Assembly (NCBI GenBank): GCA_934140285.1
Contig: CAKPBI010000001.1
Location: forward strand, 186,001 to 250,000
Reading direction: 5' to 3'
From: an uncultured Bacilli bacterium
GTDB lineage: Bacteria > Bacillota_I > Bacilli_A > ML615J-28 > CAG-313
Length of the DNA stretch: 64,000 bases
In this document: positions 33,968 to 44,110 of the stretch, in pieces
Layout: the number at the start of each line of letters is the position of its first letter
Position numbering within the stretch: position 1 is the stretch's first letter
Notes under the pieces: generated by a model
Seen by the model: the letters and a program-made list of their open reading frames with translations, nothing else
The model's database searches: none
What the model was told of the DNA's origin: nothing
Program-made: the position numbers and the translations under genes

Positions 33968-34283
33968 ACATATATTTTTTTAAAACATCAAGGACTTTTT
34001 CTTTTGATTGAAATCCAACAAAATTATCAATCTTTTTACCATCTTTAAAGACAATAACATGAGGAATGCTGAAAATACCATATTCACGGCATAACTCTTG
34101 AGCATCATCAACATTGACTTTTACAATCTTAATGTTTTGATGTTCTTCAGCAATTTCTTCAAGCACAGGTCCTAACATTTGGCATGGTCCACACCAATCT
34201 GCATAGAAATCAACAACAACAGGTGTTGCACTGTTTAATACTTCTTGGTTAAATTCATCTTGTTTAATGTGTTGTAGTTTCAT
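33966..34283 (-). CDS. trxA: Thioredoxin
   Basis: 105 residues, full length. Active site ADWCGPCQMLGPVLEEIA, then the cis-Pro loop FSIPHVIVFKDGK. A general disulfide reductant for ribonucleotide reductase, peroxidases and others. GGAGGGAAT precedes the ATG. Convergent with the reductase-like gene, sharing a terminator. Confidence 0.97.
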   Translation of the reverse strand: MKLQHIKQDEFNQEVLNSATPVVVDFYADWCGPCQMLGPVLEEIAEEHQNIKIVKVNVDDAQELCREYGIFSIPHVIVFKDGKKIDNFVGFQSKEKVLDVLKKYM

Positions 34284-34319
34284 ATTCCCTCCATTTATAA
34301 TTATATTATATCCATTTTA

Positions 34320-35978
34320 TCAAACTTTAAAACAACTTCCGCCAATAAATTCTCGTAATAAAGAATTACATGGAATTAAGTTTTCATCTTCAATTGGTCT
34401 AAAATACTTTAGATACTTAATTAGACGATTTGCGACTAAATATTCAGGATCAGTAGGTTTAATCTCTCTTAATGCAGGTAGAGCTTGAGTTCTAAGTACT
34501 GCAAGTTCATATGTTAATTCAGAGTTAAATACATAATTTGCTCCCTCTTGGTTAGGGTATATCCATTTAAATTCACCTTCACGTACTGATGACCACATGT
34601 TTATAGTTCCAGCAGCTGGACAATTTCTAAATTTCATATCACGAACTATACGTCTAATTAAACGTAAGTCTGTAGTAGAAAGAGGTGAATGGTTGTCAAT
34701 ATTAATTTGAGCCTGAGGAGCAATGTAAATTTTAAACTTTTGGTGTTTTGGAATAGAAGAAGTAAGTTTTTCATTTAAGGCATGAATTCCTTCAATAATA
34801 ATTGGTGTATTATTATCAATCTTAATTGTTTCACCAACCTCACGGATTCCTTTTGAGAAATTGAATATAGGAAGTGTTACTTCTTCACCATTAATTAAGT
34901 CAAATAGATTGCGATTAAATAAGTCAATATCAAGAGTATTAATATGTTCTAGGTCAACCGCATCAGGAGTAGTGTTTTGAATTTTAGCAATTTCACTTCT
35001 AGTTAGATAGTAGTTATCCATAGATATCATAACAGGATTAATACCCTTTGACATTAGTTCAATTCTTAAACGATTACAAAAAGTAGTTTTGCCACTAGAT
35101 GATGGTCCAGCTATAGCTATTAATCTAATATTTTCAATATCTTTTGATATAATTTCTCCAAGTTCAGCTAACATATTGTTATGCTTTGATTCGCACATTT
35201 GAATGAAATCAACAATATTTCCTTCTTCAATTTTTTTATTTATATCAACAATTGTTTGGCTATGAGTCATTTTACCCCATTTATAAGCTTGCCTAAGGGT
35301 TTTGCCGTATGTTGATTCTTCAACAAAATGAGGAATCTTTGCACCTAACTCATATCTTGGGTATTGAATAATTAAGCCTGGGCTATAAGGCCTAATTACA
35401 TATTCTTTTAAACATCCAGTAGATGGAACTACATAAGCATTCATATAATTGTAATAATCTCCGACCTTATGTACATGGATGGTTTGATCAGGACGATATT
35501 TCAAAATATCAATTTTATCACAATGATTAAACTTATTATATAATTCAACTGCTTCTGGTTTAGTAATAGTAATTCTTTCAATTGGAAGATTTAATTTAAT
35601 AATTCTCGCAACTTCCTTTTTAATTTCATCACATACATTTGTAATGTGAATGCCCTTTGAAAGTATTTCACACATAATAGAGCGTGAAACATTATAACTA
35701 AATCTAATATGAAGATCAGGATATAAGTTATAAAAAGCCATCGCGATAACAAGTCTTAAACTTGCTTCATAGGCTTTTCCACCTTCCATAATCTCCAATC
35801 CTTTAAACTCAATATGAGCTCCATTGTGTTTTTCTGTCAAACAAAATCTAAGCTCTTTTATTTGATTATTTATTTGACAAACTAAATAATTGGTTCTTTC
35901 AAAATCTGGTAGTAAGTCTAATACCATAGTTCCTTCCGGAACTTCTTTTTTAATTCCGTTAATAAAAATTTCTAGCAT
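34320..35978 (-). CDS. Uridine kinase-like nucleoside kinase with TGS/ThrRS-like N-terminal domain
   Basis: 552 residues. The first 65 residues resemble a TGS domain (LEIFINGIKKEVPEGT), followed by a ThrRS second-additional-domain-like region up to about residue 190. Residues 275-490 are a P-loop kinase: Walker A AIAGPSSSGKTTF, SMDNYYLTRSEIA and IIEGIHALNE, as in uridine kinase and phosphoribulokinase. This fused architecture is frequent in Firmicutes. It probably phosphorylates a nucleoside, with the N-terminal part in regulation. AAAGGAATGAG precedes the ATG. Single gene. Confidence 0.9.
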   Translation of the reverse strand: MLEIFINGIKKEVPEGTMVLDLLPDFERTNYLVCQINNQIKELRFCLTEKHNGAHIEFKGLEIMEGGKAYEASLRLVIAMAFYNLYPDLHIRFSYNVSRSIMCEILSKGIHITNVCDEIKKEVARIIKLNLPIERITITKPEAVELYNKFNHCDKIDILKYRPDQTIHVHKVGDYYNYMNAYVVPSTGCLKEYVIRPYSPGLIIQYPRYELGAKIPHFVEESTYGKTLRQAYKWGKMTHSQTIVDINKKIEEGNIVDFIQMCESKHNNMLAELGEIISKDIENIRLIAIAGPSSSGKTTFCNRLRIELMSKGINPVMISMDNYYLTRSEIAKIQNTTPDAVDLEHINTLDIDLFNRNLFDLINGEEVTLPIFNFSKGIREVGETIKIDNNTPIIIEGIHALNEKLTSSIPKHQKFKIYIAPQAQINIDNHSPLSTTDLRLIRRIVRDMKFRNCPAAGTINMWSSVREGEFKWIYPNQEGANYVFNSELTYELAVLRTQALPALREIKPTDPEYLVANRLIKYLKYFRPIEDENLIPCNSLLREFIGGSCFKV

Positions 35979-36135
35979 AATCTCATTCCTTTTCTGTATA
36001 TCAATATTATACGATATTTTGATTTATTAATCAAGCAATTAACTATTGATAGGAAATTATTATTTAACAAAACACTAAACTACAAGTAATCTTTTTACGT
36101 TTTTTTTCTAAATGAAAAGAAAAAATAGGTTTTTG

Positions 36136-36164
36136 TTGACTTTTATTTTAAAATATGGTATCAT
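36136..36164 (+). promoter_or_regulatory. Promoter of the rimP-nusA-infB operon
   Basis: TTGACT (36136-36141), 17 bases, TATCAT (36159-36164). Confidence 0.75.
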
Positions 36165-36190
36165 AATAATGTATGAGATATTAATTGTTG

Positions 36191-36216
36191 GTGAGCACGT
36201 TTAGTACTCACTTTTT
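36191..36216 (+). terminator. rimP-leader attenuator hairpin
   Basis: GTGAG-C-AC / GT-A-CTCAC with a GTTTA loop, then TTTTT, 25 bases before the rimP start. A terminator between promoter and first gene suits feedback by NusA, whose gene is in the operon; the rimP leader of other bacteria has a similar hairpin. Confidence 0.7.
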
Positions 36217-36240
36217 AAATGTTTAGGAAAGGTGACAAAA

Positions 36241-36738
36241 ATGACTGTAAATTTAGAGGAAATGAAACGCCATACACTTAGTGTTTTGGAAAAACATCAA
36301 AAAGAATTAGTAAGTATAAAAAAAGTAAAAGAATATGGAATTGATAAAATAGTTATAATTATTGATGACCCAGAAACTTTTATTTTAGACATTGATGAAG
36401 TCGCGACTATCAATGAAGAAATACTTGATTTAATTAATGACTTACTTCCAGATGGATACTATTTAGAGGTTTCAAGTTTAGGTGCTGAAAGAGAACTTGT
36501 AACAACCAAAGATTATGAAAGAGCGTTAAATAAGTACATCTACATTTCAACATACCAAAAAATTAAAGAAGCAAGTAACTTAAAAGAGTTTTATGGATAT
36601 TTACTAGCATATGATGAAAGTACAGTTACAATAAATGCAGTTATTAAAACTAGAACAAAGGAAATAATAATAAATAAAGATAATATCGCAAAAATACGTT
36701 TAGCCGTAAATTTTAAGGAGAATGAAGAAAATGATTAG
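36241..36738 (+). CDS. rimP: Ribosome maturation factor RimP
   Basis: 165 residues, two domains. The N-terminal part has IDEVATINEEILDLIND and YYLEVSSLGAERELVTTKDYERAL, the typical VSSPGxxRxL-like segment, here with Leu-Gly-Ala. The C-terminal SH3-like domain begins near FYGYLLAYDES. Needed for 30S assembly. ATG at 36241 follows GGAAAGGTG; an upstream GTG overlaps that site. It is the first gene of the conserved rimP-nusA-infB operon and overlaps nusA. Confidence 0.92.
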   Translation: MTVNLEEMKRHTLSVLEKHQKELVSIKKVKEYGIDKIVIIIDDPETFILDIDEVATINEEILDLINDLLPDGYYLEVSSLGAERELVTTKDYERALNKYIYISTYQKIKEASNLKEFYGYLLAYDESTVTINAVIKTRTKEIIINKDNIAKIRLAVNFKENEEND

Positions 36739-37813
36739 TAAGGGCTTTTATGAAGAATTAGTTAATATCGCAAATGAAAAACATTTAGAATTAGAAGATG
36801 TATTTAATGTTGTTACGACAGCTATGATTAAAGCATGTAAACTTGAAGGTGCAAAAGGTGAAGTAACAGTTGAATTTAATGAAGAACAAAAGAAAATAAG
36901 AGTTTTCCAAACTTTTAGAGTTGTTGATGAAATTGATCCTGAAGGTCCTGAAGGTCAAATTCTATTAGATGAAGCTAAAGAAATGCGTGCAAGAGTTCGC
37001 TCAGGCTCAGAGTTTAGAACAGAAATTAGTATTAATTCAATCGGAAGAAAAGGGGCAACAAGATTTAAAGCTATCTTAATTCAAGGATTAAAAGAAGTTT
37101 GTGGTAAACGTGCATTTGAATACTTTAGTTCAAAGGAAGGTGAAATTATTACCGCAACAATTGTTGGTGTAACTAACCGTGTTGTAATTGACCTAGGAAT
37201 GGATACACATACCGTACTTCCAATTGAAGAGACTATCCCTGGTGAAAACTATGTAGTAGGTTCACAAATAAAGGTTTGTATTACAAAAGTAGAAGAAACT
37301 GGACGTGGACCAAAAGTATATGTATCAAGAACTCATCGTGATATAATTAAACGACTTCTTGAAACATATGTTCCTGAAGTTGCTAGTGGTGTAATTGAAG
37401 TAATTGGAATTGCTCGTGAACCTGGCAATCGTACAAAAATTGGAATTAAGAGTAATAACATAAATGTTGATGCTAAGGGTGCTTGTGTAGGTATTCAAGG
37501 TGCTCGTATTAAACAAATCAACGAAGCATTAAATGGTGAAAGAATAGATATCTTTGAATGGAATGATGATCCAGTTAAATTAATTGCGGAATCACTTACG
37601 CCTGCTCGTGTAATTAGTGTATTAATTAGTGATGGTGATGAAAAAAAATCAACAGTAATTGTACCTGATGATCAATTCTCACTAGCCATTGGACGTGGTG
37701 GACAAAATGCTCGTCTTGCTTCACAAGTTACAGGATGGAAAATTGATATTAGAAGTGAAAGCCAAGCCTACGAACAAGGTATTAAATTTAAACCAAATGT
37801 ATATACAATTTAA
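36731..37813 (+). CDS. nusA: Transcription termination/antitermination factor NusA
   Basis: 360 residues, the short Firmicute form without the E. coli C-terminal repeats. Domains: RNA-polymerase-binding N-domain (1-125), S1 (about 130-200, GEIITATIVGVTNRVVIDLG), and tandem KH domains with GACVGIQGARIKQI and LAIGRGGQNARLASQVTGW. ATG at 36731 has AAGGAG at a 10-base spacing, so the ATG at 36722 is less likely. It overlaps rimP by 8 bases. Confidence 0.96.
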   Translation: MISKGFYEELVNIANEKHLELEDVFNVVTTAMIKACKLEGAKGEVTVEFNEEQKKIRVFQTFRVVDEIDPEGPEGQILLDEAKEMRARVRSGSEFRTEISINSIGRKGATRFKAILIQGLKEVCGKRAFEYFSSKEGEIITATIVGVTNRVVIDLGMDTHTVLPIEETIPGENYVVGSQIKVCITKVEETGRGPKVYVSRTHRDIIKRLLETYVPEVASGVIEVIGIAREPGNRTKIGIKSNNINVDAKGACVGIQGARIKQINEALNGERIDIFEWNDDPVKLIAESLTPARVISVLISDGDEKKSTVIVPDDQFSLAIGRGGQNARLASQVTGWKIDIRSESQAYEQGIKFKPNVYTI

Positions 37814-37822
37814 GGTGATAAC

Positions 37823-38110
37823 GTGAAAGAACAACCAAAAGTTAAAAAGATTCCCCTTAGAAAATGTGTTGTAACAAACGAACAACACCCAAAGATGGAA
37901 ATGTTCAGAGTGGTAAGAACTCCAGAAGGCAGTGTTGTTGTAGATATGACTGGTAAAGTTCGTGGACATGGAGCATATGTAACAAAAAATAAAGCGGTTA
38001 TCTTAGCATCACAAAAGAAAAGAATTCTAGATAGACATCTAGAAACAATGGTTCCAGAAGAAATATATGCTCAAATGCTTGAAATTTTAGAGAAGGAAGG
38101 CAACAAATAA
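37823..38110 (+). CDS. rnpM: RNase P modulator RnpM (YlxR)
   Basis: 95 residues. The family signature PLRKCVVTNEQHPKMEMFRVVR and GKVRGHGAYVTKNK are both present; YlxR binds RNA and modulates RNase P in B. subtilis. GTG start at 37823 after AAGGTGAT. In its usual place between nusA and ylxQ. Confidence 0.93.
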   Translation: MKEQPKVKKIPLRKCVVTNEQHPKMEMFRVVRTPEGSVVVDMTGKVRGHGAYVTKNKAVILASQKKRILDRHLETMVPEEIYAQMLEILEKEGNK

Positions 38111-38111
38111 T

Positions 38112-38432
38112 TTGAACAAAGTATTTAATTATTTAGGTCTTGCTAAAAGAGCAGGAAAGTTAGTTCTTGGAACCGATGCAGTATTAAAAAATTTAAATCG
38201 AAATCATACACATCTAATTGTTTTAGCAAGTGATTCTTCACTAGGAACAATTGATAAAGTTGAAAAAAAGGCATTTTATTATAAAATACCAGTAATAAAA
38301 AAATATTCAACCGATGAACTTGCCCAAGCTTTAGGAACATCAAATCCTAAGGTAATAGGAGTAAATGATTCTGGATTTACTAAAGCAATATTGGCTGAAT
38401 TAGAAAGAGAAGGTAAAGCAAATGAAAGTTAA
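38112..38432 (+). CDS. ylxQ: YlxQ, L7Ae-family RNA-binding protein
   Basis: 106 residues, L7Ae/L30e fold ([42 protein letters not shown]). It probably binds kink-turn RNA. TTG start with AAGGAAGG 11 bases upstream, only one base after rnpM. It overlaps infB by 11 bases. Confidence 0.9.
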   Translation: MNKVFNYLGLAKRAGKLVLGTDAVLKNLNRNHTHLIVLASDSSLGTIDKVEKKAFYYKIPVIKKYSTDELAQALGTSNPKVIGVNDSGFTKAILAELEREGKANES

Positions 38433-40806
38433 AGAGTTAGCAGAAATATTTAAGGTATCCCCAGCGGAACTTTTAAAAATTCTACCTAATGTTGGTGTTG
38501 ATGTATCATTAAAAGAAGAAACAATGATTGATAAGGATGTTGAAAAGAAACTAGCAAAAAGATACAATGTTCCTTATCCATTTAAGAAGGCAGCACCAAA
38601 ACCAAAACCAGTTGAAGCACCTCATGTTGCACAAAAACCAACAGTCGAAGAAAAGCCAAAACCAAAATCAACTCCTAAAGCTGCAGAAACTAAAAATAAA
38701 CCTGCACAAAAGCCAACACCAGACTCAAAACCAAAACCTCGTGTAACTCCTAAACCAGCAACAGAGATACCTAAAAAACCAGTGGAAACTCCTCATGTTG
38801 TTAAAAAACCAATTGTTGAAGAAATTATTCAACCACGAGTAGATGAAGAAACTCTTGAAAAATATCAAGAATTCTTAGAAGATGATGAGTATAATATTAC
38901 TCGCGAAAACAAAGGACGTGGACGTAGACAAACTCAAGGTGAAGAAAATCAAACTCCACATTCTAAGAAGAAAAATAACAACAAAAATAAACAATCAAAA
39001 AATAAAGAAAGACGAACAAGTAATATTCCAACCAAAGAAGATAAAGAAGATAATGTTTTATACTATGAAAATGGAATGACGGTAATGGAAATTGCGGAAG
39101 CAATGCATTTAAGTGTTACAGAACTAGTAAAGAAATTATTCGTTTCAATGGGTATTCTAGCTAATGCTACACAAAGCTTAGACAGAGATACAGCAGAACT
39201 TGTTGCCATGGAATATAACTATGAATTAAAAGACAAACAAATAACTGACTTAACTAGATTCGATGAAATGACATTTGATGACGATGATGAAAAAGATTTA
39301 GTGTCACGTCCAGCAATCGTTACAATCATGGGCCATGTTGACCATGGTAAAACTACACTACTTGATACTATCCGTAGTAGTCATGTCGTAAGTGGGGAAG
39401 CGGGTGGTATTACTCAACACATTGGTGCTTACCAAGTTGAAAAAAATGGTAAATTAATTACCTTCATAGATACTCCAGGACATGCTGCATTTACTGAAAT
39501 GCGTGCAAGAGGTGCTCAAATCACTGATATAGTAGTATTAGTTGTTGCGGCTGACGATGGTGTAATGCCACAAACCAAAGAAGCAATTGAACATGCTCAA
39601 GCTGCTAATGTACCAATTATTGTTGCTATCAACAAGATGGATAAACCTGGTGTTAACCCTGATCGTATTAAACAAGAATTAACTGAATATGGTCTTCTTG
39701 CTGAAGAATGGGGTGGAGATACAATCTTTGTTCCAATCTCTGCACTAACAGGTAAGGGTGTAGATGAACTTCTTGAAATGATAATCTTAGTTAGTGAAAT
39801 GAAAGATTATAAAGCTAATCCAAATAGACTTGGTACAGGTACTGTTATTGAAGCAAAACTAGATAAAGGTAAAGGTCCAGTTGCAACTCTACTTGTACAA
39901 AATGGTACAATAAAAATTGGCGATATTGTAGTAGTAGGTAATACTTATGGTAAAATTCGTGCTATGCAAAATGAACTAGGTCAACCTATTAAATCTGCTG
40001 GTCCATCAAAACCAGTTGAAATCACAGGCATCATGGAAGTTCCTTTTGCTGGTGAAAAGTTTGTTGTAATCAACGATGAAAGAAAAGCAAAAACTATTGC
40101 TGAAACTCGTGCATTCAATAAGTTTAGTCAAGAAAAGAATGGTGCAAAAGCCGCATCATTAACTGATATCTTCAAAGGTGAAGATGATGGTTCAATCAAA
40201 ACACTAAACTTAATAATTAAGTGTGATGTTCAAGGTTCCATAGAAGCAATTAAAGGGCTTTTAGACAAAATCAAAATTGAAGGAACTAGAATCAATATTG
40301 TAGGTGCCCGTGTTGGTGGTATTACTGATAATGATATTAGTCTTGCGATTGCATCAAATGCTATTATAATTGGTTTCAATATTCGTCCACTTGCTCAAAT
40401 CACTGATCTCGCAAAAGAAAAGGGTGTTGAAATCAGATTATACAATATTATCTACAAACTTCAAGAAGATATCGAAAATGCTGTTAAAGGTATGTTAGAT
40501 CCAGTTTATGAAGAAAAAGAATCTGGACAAGCCGAAGTTAGAGAAACATTTAAAGTTAGTAAAGTTGGTACTATTGCTGGATGTTATGTACTAAGCGGAA
40601 GTTTTGTAAGAAATGGCGGTGTACGTGTAGTTCGTGATAGTATAGTTGTATACACTGGAAAAATCGGCTCACTAAAACGTTTTAAAGATGATGTTAAAGA
40701 AGTAAAAGCCGGCTATGAATGTGGTATAACTATTGAAAACTTTAATGACATTAAAGTTGGCGATATACTTGAATGTTTTGTAATGGAAGAAAAAGAGAGG
40801 GAATAG
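38422..40806 (+). CDS. infB: Translation initiation factor IF-2
   Basis: 794 residues. N-terminal IF2_N module ([19 protein letters not shown]), a Lys/Pro-rich linker, a second IF2_N ([22 protein letters not shown]), then the GTPase with GHVDHGKTT (from about residue 304), DTPGHAAF and NKMD, and domains II-IV. It brings initiator tRNA to the 30S subunit. The linker is rich in Pro-Lys repeats of the 'KPKP' type. Frame and length are normal. Confidence 0.97.
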   Translation: MKVKELAEIFKVSPAELLKILPNVGVDVSLKEETMIDKDVEKKLAKRYNVPYPFKKAAPKPKPVEAPHVAQKPTVEEKPKPKSTPKAAETKNKPAQKPTPDSKPKPRVTPKPATEIPKKPVETPHVVKKPIVEEIIQPRVDEETLEKYQEFLEDDEYNITRENKGRGRRQTQGEENQTPHSKKKNNNKNKQSKNKERRTSNIPTKEDKEDNVLYYENGMTVMEIAEAMHLSVTELVKKLFVSMGILANATQSLDRDTAELVAMEYNYELKDKQITDLTRFDEMTFDDDDEKDLVSRPAIVTIMGHVDHGKTTLLDTIRSSHVVSGEAGGITQHIGAYQVEKNGKLITFIDTPGHAAFTEMRARGAQITDIVVLVVAADDGVMPQTKEAIEHAQAANVPIIVAINKMDKPGVNPDRIKQELTEYGLLAEEWGGDTIFVPISALTGKGVDELLEMIILVSEMKDYKANPNRLGTGTVIEAKLDKGKGPVATLLVQNGTIKIGDIVVVGNTYGKIRAMQNELGQPIKSAGPSKPVEITGIMEVPFAGEKFVVINDERKAKTIAETRAFNKFSQEKNGAKAASLTDIFKGEDDGSIKTLNLIIKCDVQGSIEAIKGLLDKIKIEGTRINIVGARVGGITDNDISLAIASNAIIIGFNIRPLAQITDLAKEKGVEIRLYNIIYKLQEDIENAVKGMLDPVYEEKESGQAEVRETFKVSKVGTIAGCYVLSGSFVRNGGVRVVRDSIVVYTGKIGSLKRFKDDVKEVKAGYECGITIENFNDIKVGDILECFVMEEKERE

Positions 40807-40807
40807 T

Positions 40808-41146
40808 ATGGGATACCGTATTGACAGAATTGAAAAAATGATTGAAAAAGAATTAGCTGTAATCTTAATGACAGAAGCTAAATCAGAATTATTAAAGTAT
40901 GTATCAGTAACTAAAGTAACGGTAACAAAAGATTTATCATTAGCTACTATTTGGTATACTGTTCTTGGTAGTGAATCAGAGCAAGCCGCTACAACAAATC
41001 AATTAATCAATGCGACAGGATTTTTAAGAAGTGAACTTGCTCATCGTCTTGATTTAAGAAAAACACCAGAACTAAGATTTAAATATGATGAGTCTTTAGC
41101 TTATGGTAATAAAATTGATGCGATACTTGAAAGCTTAAAAAAATAA
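40808..41146 (+). CDS. rbfA: Ribosome-binding factor A
   Basis: 112 residues, type II KH domain (YRIDRIEKMIEKELAVIL; VSVTKVTVTKDLSLATIW; FLRSELAHRLDLRKTPELRF). A 30S maturation and cold-shock factor. One base after infB with GAGAGGG before the ATG. truB and ribF, which usually follow, are absent; uvrC comes next. Confidence 0.95.
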   Translation: MGYRIDRIEKMIEKELAVILMTEAKSELLKYVSVTKVTVTKDLSLATIWYTVLGSESEQAATTNQLINATGFLRSELAHRLDLRKTPELRFKYDESLAYGNKIDAILESLKK

Positions 41147-41170
41147 ATTAAATTAAATAGGAGAAATGAT

Positions 41171-42976
41171 ATGTTACAAAGTGAAGTAAAAGAACGTATT
41201 AAGTTAAAGCTATCACTTGTTCCTAAAAAACCAGGTTGCTATCAAATGAAAGATGAATCTGGAACCATAATATATGTAGGAAAAGCTAAAATATTACAAA
41301 ATAGATTAAAGAGCTATTTTACTGGTTCACATGATTCTAAAACGACCAAAATGGTTCAAAATGTATATGATTTTGAATATATCATTACAAGCTCAGAAAA
41401 AGAAGCCTTTCTCCTTGAACTAAACTTTATAAAGGAATATCGTCCAAAGTATAACATTATGCTAATGGATGATAAAACATATCCATATATTGTCTTAACA
41501 AATGAAACTAATCCTCGTTTATTATTAACACGAGAAGTAAAGTTAAAAGGAAAAATGCGTCCATTAAAAATATATGGACCTTTTCCTAATGTTAAGGCAT
41601 GTAGAGAAACAGTTGAAGTTTTAAACAAAATATATCCTTTTAGAAAATGCAACCACATTCCTAAGAAAAGTTGTTTATACTATGATATGCATCAATGCCT
41701 TGCACCTTGTGTTAACACGATTACTAAAAGTGATTATACAAAGTATATATCAAGTGTTCAAGAAGTTTTATCAGGAAGTAATCAAACCCTTCTAAAAGAA
41801 CTTAATGAAAAAATGAATTATTGTGCAGAAAACTTAATGTTTGAAGAAGCTATTGAATATCGTAATATCATAAATAGTATAAGTGAACTTCTAACACCAC
41901 AAAAGATGACCATAACTGATGGAAAAGATCGTGATGTCTTTGGTTATTATGTTCATGATGGACTTGTATGTGTTCAAATTCTTCATATGCGTTCTGGAAA
42001 AATCATTGAACGTACGGGTGAGGTATTTGATATCATTGACAATTTAGATGATATTTTATGCGAGTATCTATATGAATTTTATGATGCTAGAAGAGAGTTA
42101 AAACCTAGTGAATTGTTGATACCATATATTGAAGGATATGAAATACTTAATGAACTATTAGAAATAAATATTGTTGTTCCGATAAAAGGAATAAAAAAGC
42201 AATTAGTTAAACTTGGTTGTGAAAATGCTCAAAACAATTTGGAAAACCTTCAAAAAATGCGTTTAATTAAAATCAGCAAAACAACCAAACCAATAGAAGA
42301 ATTAGGAACTATACTAAATATTCCATATCCAGAAGTAATAGAAATCTTTGATAACTCTAACATCTCTGGAGCAAGCCCTGTTTCTGCTATGGTTACATAT
42401 ATCAATGGTTCACCTTCACCAAAAGATTACCGAAAATATAAAGTAAAAACGGTTAATGGGGCAGATGATTTCCATACTATGCAAGAAGTAATCTTTAGAA
42501 GATATAGTAGATTACAAAAAGAAAATGGAAGAATGCCTAACCTAATTATTGTTGATGGTGGTAAACCTCAAGTAAAAGCCGCAAAGGAAATGTTACAAAA
42601 ATTAAATCTTGAAATACCTCTAATTGGTCTTGCAAAAGATGATAATCACCGTACAGACTCAATAGTGATGAGTAATTTTGAAGAAATACATCTTGATAAA
42701 ACAAGTAATTTATTCTTAATTCTTACAGCAATGCAAGATGAAGTTCACCGTTTTGCGATAACATTTTTCAAACAAACACATACCAAAAATGCTTTTACAT
42801 CCATTTTTGATAATATTGAAGGAATCGGAAAATCAAGAAAATTATTACTAATGAAAGAATTTGAAAATTTAACTGAACTTGAAAATACAAGTGTTGAAAA
42901 ACTAAAAGCTTTAGGTTTACCAGAAAAACTTGCATTAAAGATACTAGATGTTGTTAAGAATCGTGACAAATCATAA
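41171..42976 (+). CDS. uvrC: UvrABC excinuclease subunit C
   Basis: 601 residues, complete. GIY-YIG nuclease (KPGCYQMKDESGTIIYVGKAK, residues 18-38), a Cys-rich patch (CNHIPKKSCLYYDMHQCLAPC, positions 160-180), UVR domain (LMFEEAIEYRNII), RNase H-like C-terminal nuclease (PEVIEIFDNSNISG, IIVDGGKPQV) and tandem helix-hairpin-helix at the end. It makes both cuts in nucleotide excision repair. AGGAGAA precedes the ATG, 24 bases after rbfA, so it may be read with the operon. Its stop codon lies inside the gerE promoter region. Confidence 0.96.
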   Translation: MLQSEVKERIKLKLSLVPKKPGCYQMKDESGTIIYVGKAKILQNRLKSYFTGSHDSKTTKMVQNVYDFEYIITSSEKEAFLLELNFIKEYRPKYNIMLMDDKTYPYIVLTNETNPRLLLTREVKLKGKMRPLKIYGPFPNVKACRETVEVLNKIYPFRKCNHIPKKSCLYYDMHQCLAPCVNTITKSDYTKYISSVQEVLSGSNQTLLKELNEKMNYCAENLMFEEAIEYRNIINSISELLTPQKMTITDGKDRDVFGYYVHDGLVCVQILHMRSGKIIERTGEVFDIIDNLDDILCEYLYEFYDARRELKPSELLIPYIEGYEILNELLEINIVVPIKGIKKQLVKLGCENAQNNLENLQKMRLIKISKTTKPIEELGTILNIPYPEVIEIFDNSNISGASPVSAMVTYINGSPSPKDYRKYKVKTVNGADDFHTMQEVIFRRYSRLQKENGRMPNLIIVDGGKPQVKAAKEMLQKLNLEIPLIGLAKDDNHRTDSIVMSNFEEIHLDKTSNLFLILTAMQDEVHRFAITFFKQTHTKNAFTSIFDNIEGIGKSRKLLLMKEFENLTELENTSVEKLKALGLPEKLALKILDVVKNRDKS

Positions 42977-42993
42977 CTACCCTGCATAATATA
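42966..42993 (+). promoter_or_regulatory. Sigma-K-consensus promoter of gerE
   Basis: AC (42966-42967), 17 bases, CATAATATA (42985-42993), an exact match to AC-N16/17-CATAnnnTA. It overlaps the end of uvrC. gerE is sigma-K dependent in B. subtilis. Confidence 0.7.
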
Positions 42994-43016
42994 AAAATGA
43001 AAGTGTGGGGAAGAAG

Positions 43017-43229
43017 ATGTCAAGAAAAAATTTTTTAACAACCCGAGAAAGAGAAATTTTTGAATTGCTTGTCCAAAACTATGATACAGAATTAATAGCT
43101 GATAAATTTCATATTAGTAGTAAAACTGTTAGAAATCATATATCAAATGTGATTCAAAAACTTGGTGTAAAAGGAAGAAGCCAAGCAATTCTTGAATTAA
43201 TAAAAATGAACGAACTAAAAATAAAATAG
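43017..43229 (+). CDS. gerE: Spore regulator GerE (LuxR-type HTH)
   Basis: 70 residues: a lone LuxR-type helix-turn-helix with no receiver domain, the size of GerE (74 in B. subtilis). LTTREREIFELLVQN and SSKTVRNHISNVIQKLGVKG then GRSQAILELIKM follow the B. subtilis protein almost residue by residue, as remembered. GerE activates and represses late mother-cell coat genes made by sigma-K RNA polymerase. The ATG at 43017 is used; an in-frame GTG at 43005 is earlier. Its promoter matches sigma-K, as expected. Confidence 0.92.
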   Translation: MSRKNFLTTREREIFELLVQNYDTELIADKFHISSKTVRNHISNVIQKLGVKGRSQAILELIKMNELKIK

Positions 43230-43245
43230 AAAGTAGGCGATTAGC

Positions 43246-44109
43246 TTGCAAACAGTATGGGGGAAAATAAGATCAATTAATCTAGATGAACGTATATTTG
43301 AAGTAAAAGTTAAAAATCGCATTGAATTTTTCTATTTTGGAAGAAGCCAATATAAAAGATTTAAACCATATCTTCATGAAGGCCTTTATGTACATTTCAT
43401 TTGTAAAAATGAAAAGGTAAAAAAAGATAAATGTATGGCAAGAGAAGTAGTAAGTTTTACGAAATTAATGCGTCCTACATCTAGAGGTTTCATTACGTAT
43501 TTTGATATTGATATGATAAAAAAAGGAGTAAACAAACTTCTATCAAAAGATGCATATCGAATGTTTCTTGACCTAGAGTTTACAATGCCAAGTTATTCAT
43601 ATGTTCATGGGGCTGGATTTAAGCCTGAAATAATTCAATATGGTATTTATCTAGAAGATAGTGAAGGAAATGTTGTATTAACTGAACATAGTAATGTTTT
43701 ACCATTTAATAAGAATGATATTACAGATAGAACCTATGACTTCCTTAATTTGACAAAAAAAGATTTTAAATATGCCCAAACATATAATCAATTTTATAAA
43801 ACATTTCAAGATATTTTAACCATGTATCAACCAATTGTTTATGTGTGGGGAAGAAATGATATATATGTAATTGATCTTTCATGTGAAATGCATCACAAGC
43901 CAAAAATACTAGAAAAAAAGCAAGTAATCAATTTAATGCAAATAATTAAAAATTATTATAGTATTAAATCAGATATTGGCCTATTTAATGCATATGGTTT
44001 ATTTGGCAAGCAAGCTCCTATTGTACAAGATCATGATTCTTTAAATGATGCTGTTGCTACATCAGAAGTGTTTCATTTATTTTTAGGAGAAATCAAAAAT
44101 AATAAATAA
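43246..44109 (+). CDS. DEDDh 3'-5' exonuclease-like protein (KapD-like)
   Basis: 287 residues. Residues 1-75 form a small beta-rich domain (IRSINLDERIFEVKVKNRIEFFYFG) that may be OB-like. Residues 105-287 are an RNase T/DnaQ-type exonuclease: FLDLEFTMPSY (Asp and Glu of motif I), VWGRNDIYVID and QDHDSLNDAVATSEVF (His and Asp of motif III). The motif I context resembles B. subtilis KapD, an inhibitor of sporulation initiation, though here it is fused to an extra domain. TTG start, 16 bases after gerE. Probably cotranscribed with gerE; substrate unknown. Confidence 0.75.
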   Translation: MQTVWGKIRSINLDERIFEVKVKNRIEFFYFGRSQYKRFKPYLHEGLYVHFICKNEKVKKDKCMAREVVSFTKLMRPTSRGFITYFDIDMIKKGVNKLLSKDAYRMFLDLEFTMPSYSYVHGAGFKPEIIQYGIYLEDSEGNVVLTEHSNVLPFNKNDITDRTYDFLNLTKKDFKYAQTYNQFYKTFQDILTMYQPIVYVWGRNDIYVIDLSCEMHHKPKILEKKQVINLMQIIKNYYSIKSDIGLFNAYGLFGKQAPIVQDHDSLNDAVATSEVFHLFLGEIKNNK

Positions 44110-44110
44110 T

